From NCBI RefSeq assembly GCF_000526995.1, contig NZ_AZUI01000001.1:5746001-5810000 (forward strand): 64,000 nt of DNA. Reading direction: 5' to 3'. The first letter of the stretch is position 1; the number at the start of each line of letters is the position of its first letter. Positions 1 through 8,535 of this stretch are shown here, piece by piece. Under the pieces are notes generated by a model. It worked only from the letters and a program-made list of their open reading frames with translations. It was not told the origin of the DNA and ran no database searches. The position numbers and the translations under genes are program-made. This DNA comes from Lacrimispora indolis DSM 755 (GTDB lineage Bacteria > Bacillota > Clostridia > Lachnospirales > Lachnospiraceae).

Positions 1-368
1 TAGCCCTTTTCCATCATATTCTGGGAAACGATTCTGACCGCCCGGTAACTTTCTTCAAAAAACTTTTCTGCAGCCATTTCTCCGTTTATGCAGAAACGCT
101 CTCTGATTTCCACCAGATGAGGAGAGGTAAAGGTACCTACCTTATAGCCTGCTTGTCTTAAAACAGACTGTAAAAATGCACATACCGACCCTTTTCCATT
201 GGTACCTGCCACATGAAAAATTTTCATCCCTTCATCCGGTTCCCCCATTTCACAAAGGAATTTCCGGATATCTTCCAGAGAGTTTTTCTTTCTGGTCCAC
301 ATGGGAATCCGACCCAGATATTCTTCTGCCGTTTCGTCAATCTTCATCGTTAGTGTACCAGCTTCCAT
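1..368 (-). CDS. folC: Folylpolyglutamate synthase / dihydrofolate synthase, N-terminal part
   Basis: Only the first ~122 residues are present; the rest lies beyond the window start. The enzyme adds glutamate to folates (and often to dihydropteroate) in the cytoplasm using ATP. The Mur-ligase-type P-loop VAGTNGKGSVC is visible around residues 45-55, followed by the family block TFTSPHLVEIRERF. The ATG at 366-368 is chosen as start; an AGGAGG lies 21 bases upstream, further than usual, so the exact start is uncertain. The family is recognised with confidence; whether it is mono- or bifunctional cannot be told from this part. Confidence 0.9.
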   Translation of the reverse strand, partial: MEAGTLTMKIDETAEEYLGRIPMWTRKKNSLEDIRKFLCEMGEPDEGMKIFHVAGTNGKGSVCAFLQSVLRQAGYKVGTFTSPHLVEIRERFCINGEMAAEKFFEESYRAVRIVSQNMMEKG

Positions 369-469
369 CTCAATTTCAAGCCTGATTTTCCTCCTGAACA
401 CCGCCCCAATGGGGCCTGATCCGGAAAACCAGCCGTCCGACGGGTAAAAAAAATCGGACTATCTAGTTT

Positions 470-497
470 ATTATAATATATGTCCGTCAATATGCAA
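470..497 (-). promoter_or_regulatory. Sigma-A-like promoter for folC
   Basis: On the minus strand TTGCAT and TATAAT are separated by 16 bases, about 100 bases upstream of the folC start. The remainder of the 303-base gap from 369 to 671 shows no gene and no clear terminator. Confidence 0.5.
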
Positions 498-671
498 CCC
501 ATTTCTTTCGCAAAAAGCCCTTTATTTCTACAACTGCCCTTGAAATGTGCCTCATATTTACAGAAATACAAAAAGAGAGCAAGCCCTCTGAAACGCTGTA
601 AAGCATCTCAAAGTGCTGTACTCCCTGCATTCGTTCCCTTAAAACAAATTCTCAGAAACTGATCCGGCTCA

Positions 672-1055
672 TTACTTGCCGCAGTAAGCGATTGCTTCGA
701 TTTCAACAAGAGCGTTCTTTGGAAGTGCTGCCACTTCATATGCAGCTCTTGCCGGACACTCTCCTGCAAAGAAAGATGCATAAACTTCGTTCATCGCACC
801 AAACTCACTGATATTCTTTAATAAAACGGTTGTCTTAACCACATTATCCATGGATAAGCCTTCGCTTTCCAGAATGGACTTGATGTTTGTCAACGACTGT
901 CTTGTCTGGGATACGATATCATCACCTGCAAACTCGCCGGTAGCAGGGTCAATAGGAAGCTGTCCTGATATAAATACGTAATCGCCTCCACGAACGCCCT
1001 GAGAATATGGGCCGATTGCTGCCGGCGCTTTTTCTGTTGCTAATACTTTTTTCAT
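672..1055 (-). CDS. ridA: RidA family enamine/imine deaminase
   Basis: The 127-residue product matches RidA/YjgF in length and sequence (PAAIGPYSQGV near the N-terminus, FISGQLPIDP, and the C-terminal VEIEAIAYC block, with the conserved Arg in CPARAAYEV). RidA hydrolyses reactive enamines and imines such as 2-aminoacrylate that leak from PLP enzymes, acting as a cytoplasmic trimer. The start at 1055 is chosen over an ATG 24 bases upstream because AGGAG sits at the right distance from it. It appears monocistronic. Confidence 0.95.
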   Translation of the reverse strand: MKKVLATEKAPAAIGPYSQGVRGGDYVFISGQLPIDPATGEFAGDDIVSQTRQSLTNIKSILESEGLSMDNVVKTTVLLKNISEFGAMNEVYASFFAGECPARAAYEVAALPKNALVEIEAIAYCGK

Positions 1056-1176
1056 AATAATGTGACTCCTTTCGTTCATCTCTCTGATAATTCTAGATTA
1101 GCACACATTCTGCAAAAGTCAAGAAACTTTTTAAGGTATTCTTAAAAAAATTTAGTTTATTATATCTTTTTCCCCC

Positions 1177-1205
1177 TTGTCATCTGGTATTGAATACTAT
1201 ATAAT
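1177..1205 (+). promoter_or_regulatory. Strong sigma-A promoter
   Basis: TTGTCA and a perfect TATAAT are separated by exactly 17 bases. Transcription would begin near 1212, giving a leader of about 105 bases in front of the DUF1836 gene. Confidence 0.75.
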
Positions 1206-1211
1206 ATGATA

Positions 1212-1317
1212 TAATAAAGGGGATCATCCCTCGTGTGCGGCAGCGGCCGCGCAGAAGGTCGGCGCCCTGCGGGCAAACCTTTAGCTCAAAAGGCATGGGC
1301 AGGAAAGAGGAAAACAC
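1212..1317 (+). promoter_or_regulatory. GC-rich structured 5' leader
   Basis: The transcribed leader between the promoter and the DUF1836 start is far richer in G and C than the flanking AT-rich DNA. It contains several self-complementary blocks (for example TGCGGC with GGCCGCGCA, and GCGCC with GGGC-type partners). I could not match it to a known riboswitch class. It ends in a GAGG ribosome binding site. A structural regulatory role is inference. Confidence 0.35.
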
Positions 1318-1938
1318 ATGAAAACCAACGACGAAAGAATGCAGGACATCCTAAAGTATCTGGAATCCTTAGATCATATCAGACCGGAAACCATTCCTAA
1401 TATTGATCTGTACATGGATCAGGTCACCACTTTTATGGATGAGCATTTAAAGGATACCAAACGCCATCCGGAAGACAAGGTTCTGACAAAAACCATGATC
1501 AATAATTATGCAAAGAACAATCTCCTTCCGGCTCCTAATAAAAAGAAATACTCCAGAGAACACATTTTTCTTCTAATATTTATATATTATTTTAAAAATC
1601 TGCTTTCCTTCCATGATATTGAACAGCTCTTCCGGCCTATTACGGAAAAACATTTCAATTCTCCGGAAGGGATTCCTTTAGAGGACATCTACAGGGAGAT
1701 CTTCTCTCAGGTAGAAGGGGGCATAGACCGCATCAAAGAAGACATTATCCAAAAACATCAGCATGCCGGCAAAACCTTTGAAGACAAAGGGCTTCCGGAA
1801 GATGATCTGGAATATCTCCGCCTTTTTTCCTGGATCTGTGAGCTTTCCTTTGATGTGTATTTAAAAAAGCAGATCATTGAACAGATCATTGATGATTTAA
1901 GGGAAACCGAGCCTGTTAACATGAAAAAGAAAAAATAA
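1318..1938 (+). CDS. DUF1836 domain protein, MerR-like DNA-binding regulator
   Basis: The 206-residue protein contains the DUF1836 signature around residues 55-100: LTKTMINNYAKNNLLP followed by KKYSREH and a hydrophobic stretch ending in IYYFKN. This family resembles the winged helix of MerR regulators and is common in Clostridia and bacilli; its targets are unknown. The C-terminal half is acidic and helical with a Lys-rich tail. GAGG lies just upstream of the ATG. The gene stands alone behind its own strong promoter. Confidence 0.85.
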   Translation: MKTNDERMQDILKYLESLDHIRPETIPNIDLYMDQVTTFMDEHLKDTKRHPEDKVLTKTMINNYAKNNLLPAPNKKKYSREHIFLLIFIYYFKNLLSFHDIEQLFRPITEKHFNSPEGIPLEDIYREIFSQVEGGIDRIKEDIIQKHQHAGKTFEDKGLPEDDLEYLRLFSWICELSFDVYLKKQIIEQIIDDLRETEPVNMKKKK

Positions 1939-1985
1939 GGCCAATGCCGCTTTGCGGCGCTTGGCTCATTGCCTTCATGGTATAA

Positions 1986-2028
1986 TAAAAACAGGGGCAA
2001 GTACCAACTCCAGGCTTGTCCCTGTTTT
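1986..2028. terminator. Bidirectional rho-independent terminator
   Basis: AAAAACAGGGGCAAG pairs with CTTGTCCCTGTTTT around a 13-base loop. The A/T flanks let it serve both the DUF1836 gene and the convergent YerC-type gene. Confidence 0.85.
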
Positions 2029-2030
2029 CA

Positions 2031-2333
2031 TCAACCTTCTCTCTTCTCTTCTTCCAAACGCTTAAACACCATATCATACCCATCGTTCCCGTAATTTAAG
2101 GAGCGGTTTACACGGCTGATGGTTGCAGTGGATGCCCCCGTCTTTTCCGCGATTTCCAGATAAGTACGGCCCTCCCGCAGCATTTTCGCCACCTCGTACC
2201 TCTGGGATAAGCTTAGCAGCTCATTGACGGTACATACGTCCTCAAAAAAAGTATAGCACTCTTCCGATGATCTTAAGGTCAAAATGGCCTCAAACAGATG
2301 ATCTACCGCATCTGTCTTAATTTTTTTATTCAT
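2031..2333 (-). CDS. YerC/YecD family TrpR-like transcriptional regulator
   Basis: The 100-residue product matches the YerC/YecD group of TrpR-like proteins: FFEDVCTVNELLSLSQRYEVAKML is followed by the helix-turn-helix segment TYLEIAEKTGASTATISRVNRSL. These are small cytoplasmic DNA-binding proteins of uncertain target. The ATG at 2333 is preferred because AGGGG lies just upstream of it; upstream in-frame codons lack a site. It is convergent with the DUF1836 gene and shares its terminator. Confidence 0.9.
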   Translation of the reverse strand: MNKKIKTDAVDHLFEAILTLRSSEECYTFFEDVCTVNELLSLSQRYEVAKMLREGRTYLEIAEKTGASTATISRVNRSLNYGNDGYDMVFKRLEEEKREG

Positions 2334-2418
2334 AGTATTGATCAATCCCCTTTTTCTTGTTTTTGCTCTCAGCTGCATTTTAACATATTAAAGTTGTAAA
2401 GTCCACCCTCCGCGGACA

Positions 2419-3228
2419 TCAGGAAAGCATAAATTTTTCTACAACGCAGGCTATTCCGTCATGATTATTGGAGCAGGTTATATAATCGGCTGCCGTCTTT
2501 ACAGGAAGAACTGCATTTTCCATAGCAACTCCAAGCCCTGCATACCGGATCATGGACAGATCATTATAGCCATCCCCGCAGGCAATCATCTCTTCCCGGC
2601 TCATGCCAAGCCTTGAAAGCAGGCGCTCCAGACTTGCCGCCTTGTCTATTCCCTTGGGAAGAATCTCCAAAAAATAAGGCTCTGAGCGGTAAACGCTGTA
2701 ATCCCGCCCTAAAGCTGCTTTTACCCTGGGTTCCACCATGGCAAGGTAATCGCCCTCTTCCAGCATCAGGAACTTCACAACCGGAAACTGTACATAAGCC
2801 TCCATATCACCGACTTCTTTTACTTCCAGCTTGTTAATGGCTGATTCCTTTTCCACATATTCATCTCCGGCATTGGGAGTGACAATGAGATCATTCTCAT
2901 AGGTCAGAATGTTCACTCCATGATCCTTTGCCATGCGGATAATTCTGGAATTGGAAGACACAGGCAATTCCTTTGCAAAAACAGTTTCCCCGGTTTTGCA
3001 GTCAATGATGCGCCCTCCGTTAAAGGACAGAATATAACCTCCTGACTCATGAAGCTCCAGTTCCTTCGCAAGAGGCATCACCCCGTAAGTAGGCCTTCCA
3101 GAAGCCAGTACAATAATTCCGCCCTGTCGTTTTAATTCAAAAAGCGCTTCCTTGGTTTTGGGCGTGATCTCCTTATTCCGGTTCGTCAGCGTCCCATCCA
3201 AATCCAGCACGATCATCCGATAGTCCAT
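2419..3228 (-). CDS. Cof-type HAD-IIB family phosphatase
   Basis: The 269-residue protein has the HAD nucleophile motif DLDGTLTN at residues 9-16, the motif II segment VLASGRP, and the late motif ACGDGYNDLSMIRYAGLGVAM that binds magnesium. The large cap between them marks the Cof/IIB class, which dephosphorylates sugar phosphates, nucleotides or FMN. The substrate cannot be read from sequence. AGGAG stands 7 bases before the ATG. Confidence 0.92.
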   Translation of the reverse strand: MDYRMIVLDLDGTLTNRNKEITPKTKEALFELKRQGGIIVLASGRPTYGVMPLAKELELHESGGYILSFNGGRIIDCKTGETVFAKELPVSSNSRIIRMAKDHGVNILTYENDLIVTPNAGDEYVEKESAINKLEVKEVGDMEAYVQFPVVKFLMLEEGDYLAMVEPRVKAALGRDYSVYRSEPYFLEILPKGIDKAASLERLLSRLGMSREEMIACGDGYNDLSMIRYAGLGVAMENAVLPVKTAADYITCSNNHDGIACVVEKFMLS

Positions 3229-3391
3229 TGTATTTCTCCTGTTATGTAAATTTTACTATAGCAGTATAACACAGTTTCTCTTCTTATTCCATCTCAAAAT
3301 ACAGAAATATAAGATTGAAAGAAAAAAGGGAACCGCAGCCTGGCCGCTTTCATACAATGTCACTAGGAGATACTGAGAAAGGGTGCACGAT

Positions 3392-3523
3392 ATGAAAAGG
3401 ACAATCGCCTTACTACTGGCGGCATTTACGCTGGCTGTCTCACTGACAAGCTGCAGAACAACGGCCAGAAAGCATATAAGGCCGCTTTTTTATTATGTAT
3501 CCGCCGCAGACAGAAGAATATAA
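3392..3523 (+). CDS. 43-residue lipoprotein-leader-like peptide (possible remnant)
   Basis: An ATG with AAAGGG upstream opens a 43-codon frame: two basic residues, a hydrophobic run and a lipobox LTSC at residues 18-21, then only 22 further residues. A terminator-like hairpin lies inside the frame. It looks like the signal peptide of a binding protein whose body has been lost, or like a leader peptide. In the 371-base gap between 3229 and 3599 nothing else is coding. Confidence 0.35.
   Translation: MKRTIALLLAAFTLAVSLTSCRTTARKHIRPLFYYVSAADRRI
3462..3491 (+). terminator. Terminator-like hairpin in the leader of the binding-protein gene
   Basis: CGGCC pairs with GGCCG across a 13-base loop and is followed by C and six T. 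It sits about 110 bases upstream of the substrate-binding protein gene and would stop transcripts entering from the upstream leader. The stem is short, so confidence is moderate. Confidence 0.4.
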
Positions 3524-3599
3524 ATATTTTCTGAGACAAAGTACTTTCCCATATTCTCATAATAAAATGTAGTATTAAGATTTCCCAAAGGAGGATTTT

Positions 3600-4607
3600 A
3601 TGAGAAAAGCCTATCACTTTTTTCTGGCGGCCATACTCACCGGAGCTTCTATACTTAGCCTGACTGCCTGCGGCTCAAAAGCAAAAGCGTCCGAATTAAC
3701 TCCGGTCACACTAAATGAAGTTGCCCATTCCATCTTCTATGCCCCCCAGTATTCAGCCATTGAACTGGGATATTTTGAAGATGAGGGCATTAATCTGACC
3801 TTAGTCAACGGGGCCGGCGCCGACAAGGTCATGACTGCCTTGATATCAGGCGATGCTGATATCGGATTTATGGGCTCAGAGGCCAGCATCTATACTTACG
3901 CAAATGGCTCCAAGGACTATGCCGTTAACTTTGCCCAGCTGACCCAGAGAGCCGGAAACTTTCTTGTAGGAAGAGAACCTCAGCCTGACTTTAAGTGGAC
4001 GGATCTGAAAGGAAAAAAGGTACTCGGCGGGAGAGCCGGCGGAATGCCGCAAATGGTATTTGAGTACATCCTGAAGAAAAACGGCATTGATCCAGCCACG
4101 GACTTAACCATTGACCAGAGCATAAACTTTGGACTGACTGCTGCGGCCTTTACCAGCAATGACGCAGACTATACCGTGGAGTTTGAACCATTTGCCACAG
4201 GCCTTGAAAAAGAAGGCAGCGGCCACGTGGTAGCCTCCCTGGGCGTTGATTCCGGTTATATCCCTTATACCGCCTACAGCGCAAAGAAAAGCTATATGGA
4301 AAAGAATCCGGAAATCATCCAGAAATTCACCAATGCCATTCAAAAAGGTATGGAATACGTGAATTCCCATTCCTCAGAAGAGATCGCAAAGGTGATTCAG
4401 CCCCAGTTCAAAGAAACCGACGTAGCTACTATTGCAACTATCATTGAACGGTATAAAGCGCAGGATACCTGGAAAAAAGATACCATTTTTGAAAAAGACA
4501 GTTTTGAACTTCTGGAAAACATTCTGGAAGAATCCGGAGAATTAAAGGAACGTGTTCCCTATGAGGACCTTGTAACTACCACTTATTCAGAAAAAGCAGC
4601 AAAGTAA
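3600..4607 (+). CDS. THI5/NMT1-like ABC transporter substrate-binding lipoprotein (orphan)
   Basis: The 335-residue protein starts with a lipoprotein signal peptide ending in LTAC (lipobox Cys at residue 24). A type 2 periplasmic-binding fold of the NMT1/SsuA/ThiY kind follows: LNEVAHSIFYAPQYSAIELGYFEDEGI, then the ligand-loop GADKVMTALISGDADIGFMGSEASIYTY. This family binds small aromatic or sulfonate ligands such as the HMP precursor of thiamine. No permease or ATPase adjoins it, so it must borrow partners or act alone. AGGAGG precedes the ATG. The ligand is unknown. Confidence 0.85.
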   Translation: MRKAYHFFLAAILTGASILSLTACGSKAKASELTPVTLNEVAHSIFYAPQYSAIELGYFEDEGINLTLVNGAGADKVMTALISGDADIGFMGSEASIYTYANGSKDYAVNFAQLTQRAGNFLVGREPQPDFKWTDLKGKKVLGGRAGGMPQMVFEYILKKNGIDPATDLTIDQSINFGLTAAAFTSNDADYTVEFEPFATGLEKEGSGHVVASLGVDSGYIPYTAYSAKKSYMEKNPEIIQKFTNAIQKGMEYVNSHSSEEIAKVIQPQFKETDVATIATIIERYKAQDTWKKDTIFEKDSFELLENILEESGELKERVPYEDLVTTTYSEKAAK

Positions 4608-4632
4608 ATCACATCGTTTAAATCTTACAAAT

Positions 4633-4673
4633 AAAATATACAGGGCCGCGTCCACTGCGGTCCTGTATATTTT
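4633..4673. terminator. Bidirectional terminator
   Basis: AAAATATACAGGGCCGCG pairs with CGGTCCTGTATATTTT around a short loop. It lies between the plus-strand binding-protein gene and the end of the minus-strand xylan operon and can serve both. Confidence 0.85.
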
Positions 4674-4700
4674 ATGCCATTATCCTTCTTTTCCCATCAT

Positions 4701-6572
4701 TCATACAATCACTGTCTCAAATGGGGATACCGGCAGCCCCGATCCCCCGCGCAGATTTCCATTCACAGGATTGTTTGACCAGGCATAACGTATTCCGGTA
4801 ATTGCCTCTCCTTTTTGGACATGCAAAATCACCGTACCGCCTTGGGTCCGGACATCTATGCAATCTGAGGTCCATTTTCCAGATATGCAGACCTCAAAGC
4901 CGCCAGGCGGGCCGCCTGATACAGTAAATCCACTATCCCCATGATCAAAGTGAAGTATTATCTCATCATCTTTCCTTTCAGCACAGGAGAATATTGGGGA
5001 CAGCCACTCCCCCGGCTCATGATATGCAATCTCATAGGCCGCCATGGCCATTCTCTCTCCTACCGTCTTTTTATCCGTTGGATGTAAGTCATTGTATTCG
5101 CCGCAGTCTATAGTGACCACCATGGCACAGTTTGGCAGCTTTGCAAGGCTTTGCTGCATATTTCGGAATTGAATCCAGTTTCCCCCATCTTCCAGATCAT
5201 AATTAGGCAACTGGACGTAAATAACAGGAAACTTCCCCATATGCCATTTTCGTCTGTAATCCTCTATCATACGCTTGAAATACTGAGGATAGGAAAGATC
5301 ATCGTCTGCGTTGCTCTCTCCCTGATACCAGCACATACCACAGATAGGAAAATCATGAAGAGGCGCTATCATAGACTGGTACATACCCATGGGTTTTCTC
5401 TCAAAAAAGACCGGAGGAATAAGAGCTTCCATAGATGCCCCTCTTTTATACTTCCAGCCTTCCGAGACAGGGAGCACCTCTCCTGTTCCAAAAATCATTT
5501 GATGAGATTTCCCCCTGGTAAAGCTGAGCTGCCCGGATACAGATATCACCCGTATGGTGATCTCATGATCCCCTGGAGACAGGCCATCTAAGTGATATTC
5601 CCTGGGCGGATATTTATAAGTGGTATTTCCGATGCACCGCCCGTCTACGTAAGTGTAATCCGCATCTTTAATGGTCCCCAGTGAGAGACGAAGCGGCTTG
5701 CCCGAAAGCTTAAGCGGGATGGTCACAGTCTTTTTAAACCAGACAGAACCTGGCTTTATAAAATCTTCATTTTCATTAAAATCATCGGTAAGATTGACTG
5801 TATTCCATGTATTCTGTATACCGGTATTCAGCCAATCCTTCTGAATCCCCTGATCCGACTCATCCAGGTTCTTATACCACGACAAAACCCTCTCTTCGTC
5901 TTCCTTTTGTATATGCCTGACATAGTCATCTGATTTGCACTGGTCGTCTGCCTTTGTTTTTCCTGAAAAAACCGTAAGCGCTTTTCTGCTCATCCATGCC
6001 TCGATCGGCGTTCCCCCCACTGCAGTGAGTATGAGGCCTATGGGTATATGATATCGTTCCCGCAATTTCACCCCAAAGAAATATCCTGCAGCGGAAAAGT
6101 AAGCAGCGCACTCCAAAGAATAACTTTCCCATTTTCCGTCCGGCAATTCGTCTGCAGGTGCCTTAAAATCCCACTTGGCCGGCACGGTAAACTGGCGGAT
6201 CAGGGGATCCCCGACTTTACCATACTCCTCAGGAAAACGATATCTTACCCTGTGCATGGGCAGCTGCATATTGGACTGACCGGACATGAGCCAGACATCT
6301 CCTATATAAATATCGGAAAATACTTTTCTCCCGCCTGTCCATGTAATGGAAATGGAATAGGGACCCCCTGCCTCCATGGGCATAAACACAAGTTTCCATT
6401 TTCCGTCTTCTTCTGTCAAGGTCTCCTCTCTGAATTCCACTCCCCCATCTTCTTTAAAAAGTATGGCCTCTACCCGCTCTCCTGCACCAGCCGTACCTCT
6501 TATGGGTATGAATTCATTTCTCTGAAGAACTGCATGATCTGATATATACGGTGTGACACAAAAACCGCTCAT
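4701..6572 (-). CDS. Sialate-O-acetylesterase-like SGNH carbohydrate esterase
   Basis: The 623-residue protein has the SGNH/SASA block I serine in MSGQSNMQLPMHRV near residue 95 and the catalytic Asp/His pair in YNDLHPTDKKTVGERMA near residue 540. WYQGESNADD is also typical. An inserted beta-sandwich occupies the middle. Without a signal peptide it is probably cytoplasmic and removes acetyl groups from imported xylo-oligosaccharides. The ATG at 6572 overlaps the permease stop as ATGA; longer readings run into the permease gene. It is the last gene of the GH67 operon. The true substrate is inferred from context. Confidence 0.88.
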   Translation of the reverse strand: MSGFCVTPYISDHAVLQRNEFIPIRGTAGAGERVEAILFKEDGGVEFREETLTEEDGKWKLVFMPMEAGGPYSISITWTGGRKVFSDIYIGDVWLMSGQSNMQLPMHRVRYRFPEEYGKVGDPLIRQFTVPAKWDFKAPADELPDGKWESYSLECAAYFSAAGYFFGVKLRERYHIPIGLILTAVGGTPIEAWMSRKALTVFSGKTKADDQCKSDDYVRHIQKEDEERVLSWYKNLDESDQGIQKDWLNTGIQNTWNTVNLTDDFNENEDFIKPGSVWFKKTVTIPLKLSGKPLRLSLGTIKDADYTYVDGRCIGNTTYKYPPREYHLDGLSPGDHEITIRVISVSGQLSFTRGKSHQMIFGTGEVLPVSEGWKYKRGASMEALIPPVFFERKPMGMYQSMIAPLHDFPICGMCWYQGESNADDDLSYPQYFKRMIEDYRRKWHMGKFPVIYVQLPNYDLEDGGNWIQFRNMQQSLAKLPNCAMVVTIDCGEYNDLHPTDKKTVGERMAMAAYEIAYHEPGEWLSPIFSCAERKDDEIILHFDHGDSGFTVSGGPPGGFEVCISGKWTSDCIDVRTQGGTVILHVQKGEAITGIRYAWSNNPVNGNLRGGSGLPVSPFETVIV

Positions 6573-7454
6573 CCCTTTACTCCCGAACTGGTCACTCCCT
6601 CTACAAAATACCTCTGGCAGCAGAAAAACAGGATCAGGGCAGGGAGCAGAGCTAAGAATGACATGGCCAAGATCTGATTCCATTCCACAATACCGCTGCT
6701 TTGGTCGATGGACATTTTAAGAGCCAGTGACACAGGATATTTCCCAAGGCTGGTCACGTAGATCAAAGGGCCTAAAAAATCATTAAAACTCCACACGAAC
6801 TGAAAGATCGTGCAGCTGATCAGTGCCGGTTTTAATGCAGGGAGCAGGATCATTGTTAAAATTCCAAACGAATTACAGCCGTCTATGGTCGCCGCCTCAT
6901 CTAAATATGTGGGTATGGAACGCATAAACTGGATCAGCATAAATACGAAAAATGGCTCGTTTGCAAATAAGGTTGGAGCCACCAAAGGTACATAAGTATT
7001 TAAAAGTCCCAGATTTTTCCATAAAATGTACAGAGGTATCCTTGTTACTACCGACGGTAAAAACATAGTCGCCATAAGTATGGAGAAAAATACCTTTTTG
7101 AGCGGAAAATTGAATCTGGCAAATCCATAGGCCACCAGTGTGCTGGTTATCAGACAAAACAGGATCTTAGGTATAACGAAACTGAATGTGTTTAAAAAAA
7201 ACGTGGTAAAGGTAAATTTCGTTCTGGTTTTCCAGCCATTGATATACGGCGTAAAATCGATTCTGCTGGGCATGAAATTTATTGATGTAAATAATCTCAT
7301 TGTTCGTCTTAAAAGTAGCTCCCACAAGCCAGATAATGGGGTAAATCATAACCAGAGCAACTACCGTAAGTATGGTATATCTGAAAACAGCATTTATAAT
7401 GAATTTTCTTCTTCTGCGTCTTTCCACTTGGCTGATCAACATTGTCCGTGCCAT
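6569..7454 (-). pseudogene. Sugar ABC permease (MalG/UgpE type) interrupted by a frameshift
   Basis: Two overlapping frames together make one standard permease of about 294 residues. The first starts at ATG 7454 behind GGGGGA and gives the N-terminal helix up to VGATFKTNNEI. The sequence then continues in another frame as LFTSINFMPSRIDFTPYINGW, with membrane helices, the EAA loop YLDEAATIDGCNSFGI and the end GVKG at 6569. The switch needs removal of one base around 7289-7298, where no homopolymer is present. Either the gene is broken, a base was miscalled, or the ribosome shifts frame. It would pair with the permease at 7456-8328. Confidence 0.85.
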
Positions 7455-7455
7455 G

Positions 7456-8328
7456 TTATTCCCCCTTATCCGAATAAAATACCCAGCGGTCCTGGGTAGC
7501 AAATAATACTACCGTAACAGATACAATAATGAGAAACAGTACCCAGCTTGCGGCGCTTGCATAACCCATATTAAAAAGCTGGAAGGCATTGTCATAAATG
7601 AACATAGAGGTAAGGTAAGTGGAATTTAAAGGGCCTTTCTTTGTGATCAGGTAAGGTCCGTTGAATTCCTGGAAAGCATTGACCAGCTGCATGACCAAAT
7701 TGAAGAAAATCGTCGGTGTGATCAAAGGGATCGTGATCTTGAAAAACGAATAAGGCTTCGTCGCTCCGTCCACGCTTGCAGCTTCATAAAGATCCTGAGG
7801 CACGTCCTTAAGGGCTGCCAGGAATATCAGCATGGCAGAACCGAACTGCCATACTTTTAAAAGCACGATAACAGCCATGGCTCCAGGTCCGGAAGATAGC
7901 CATTTTACAGGTCCCACGCCGAATATGCCGAGAAAATGGTTAATAAACCCATCCTGCTGGAATAAAAAACGCCATAATACGGCAACCGCCACATTTCCTC
8001 CCAAAAGGGAAGGTACATAATATGCCGTCCGGTAGAAATTGATAGCCTTTAGTTTAAAATTCAGGATAAATGCAATAAAAAGTGCAAATGCAAGCTGCAA
8101 AGGCACTGTGATTACCGTATATTTAAGCGTCTGTCTCAATGTGCCTAAAAAGTCTTTATCTTTCAATAGCTTCGCATAGTTGGCAAATCCTATGAAATTT
8201 GGTTCCCTGACCAGGTTGTAATCCGTAAAGCTGATAAAAAGCGCGTTAATAAACGGATACAATGTAAGAAAAACCATTCCGATTATCCAGGGGAGAATAT
8301 ACAAAAGCCCGATCTTGCTGTTTTTCAA
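7456..8328 (-). CDS. Sugar ABC transporter permease (MalF/UgpA type)
   Basis: The 290-residue membrane protein has about six helices and the EAA loop YEAASVDGATKPYSFFKITIPLI that docks on the ATPase. It imports an oligosaccharide, together with the adjoining binding protein and the frameshifted second permease. No ATPase is encoded in the operon, as is usual for carbohydrate class 1 importers that share an MsmX-type ATPase. The start codon is TTG, 7 bases after AGGAGG. Its stop is one base from the next start. Confidence 0.93.
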   Translation of the reverse strand: MKNSKIGLLYILPWIIGMVFLTLYPFINALFISFTDYNLVREPNFIGFANYAKLLKDKDFLGTLRQTLKYTVITVPLQLAFALFIAFILNFKLKAINFYRTAYYVPSLLGGNVAVAVLWRFLFQQDGFINHFLGIFGVGPVKWLSSGPGAMAVIVLLKVWQFGSAMLIFLAALKDVPQDLYEAASVDGATKPYSFFKITIPLITPTIFFNLVMQLVNAFQEFNGPYLITKKGPLNSTYLTSMFIYDNAFQLFNMGYASAASWVLFLIIVSVTVVLFATQDRWVFYSDKGE

Positions 8329-8454
8329 AGAAATTCCTCCTAGTTAAGAATGATATAGCCTCTAAGAGCTATATGGTTAATAAGTTTCCAAATCAGATAA
8401 CAGAAGAAATAGTTCTTCTTACATCAGATAAAGCACCTTATAACTTTCCGGTTT

Positions 8455-8489
8455 GTCATTGCGGGCTGCACAGGCAGACCCGCAATGAC
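8455..8489 (-). promoter_or_regulatory. Stem-loop between binding-protein and permease genes
   Basis: GTCATTGCGGG pairs perfectly with CCCGCAATGAC around a 13-base loop, in the 207-base gap after the binding-protein gene. There is no T-run in the transcribed direction, so it is more likely a 3' mRNA stabiliser or a partial terminator than a full stop. Confidence 0.7.
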
Positions 8490-8535
8490 CAATGAGACAG
8501 GGACTGATTTCCCAACCGGCAGTTATTATTTCTGT

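Noticed and set aside
3360..3400. Complete TPP riboswitch.
   Set aside because: Only two short conserved pieces are present; the CCTGAT and closing AGGGA blocks are missing.
5151..5591. 146-codon plus-strand frame within the esterase gene.
   Set aside because: Antisense shadow of a well-supported gene with no start signal.
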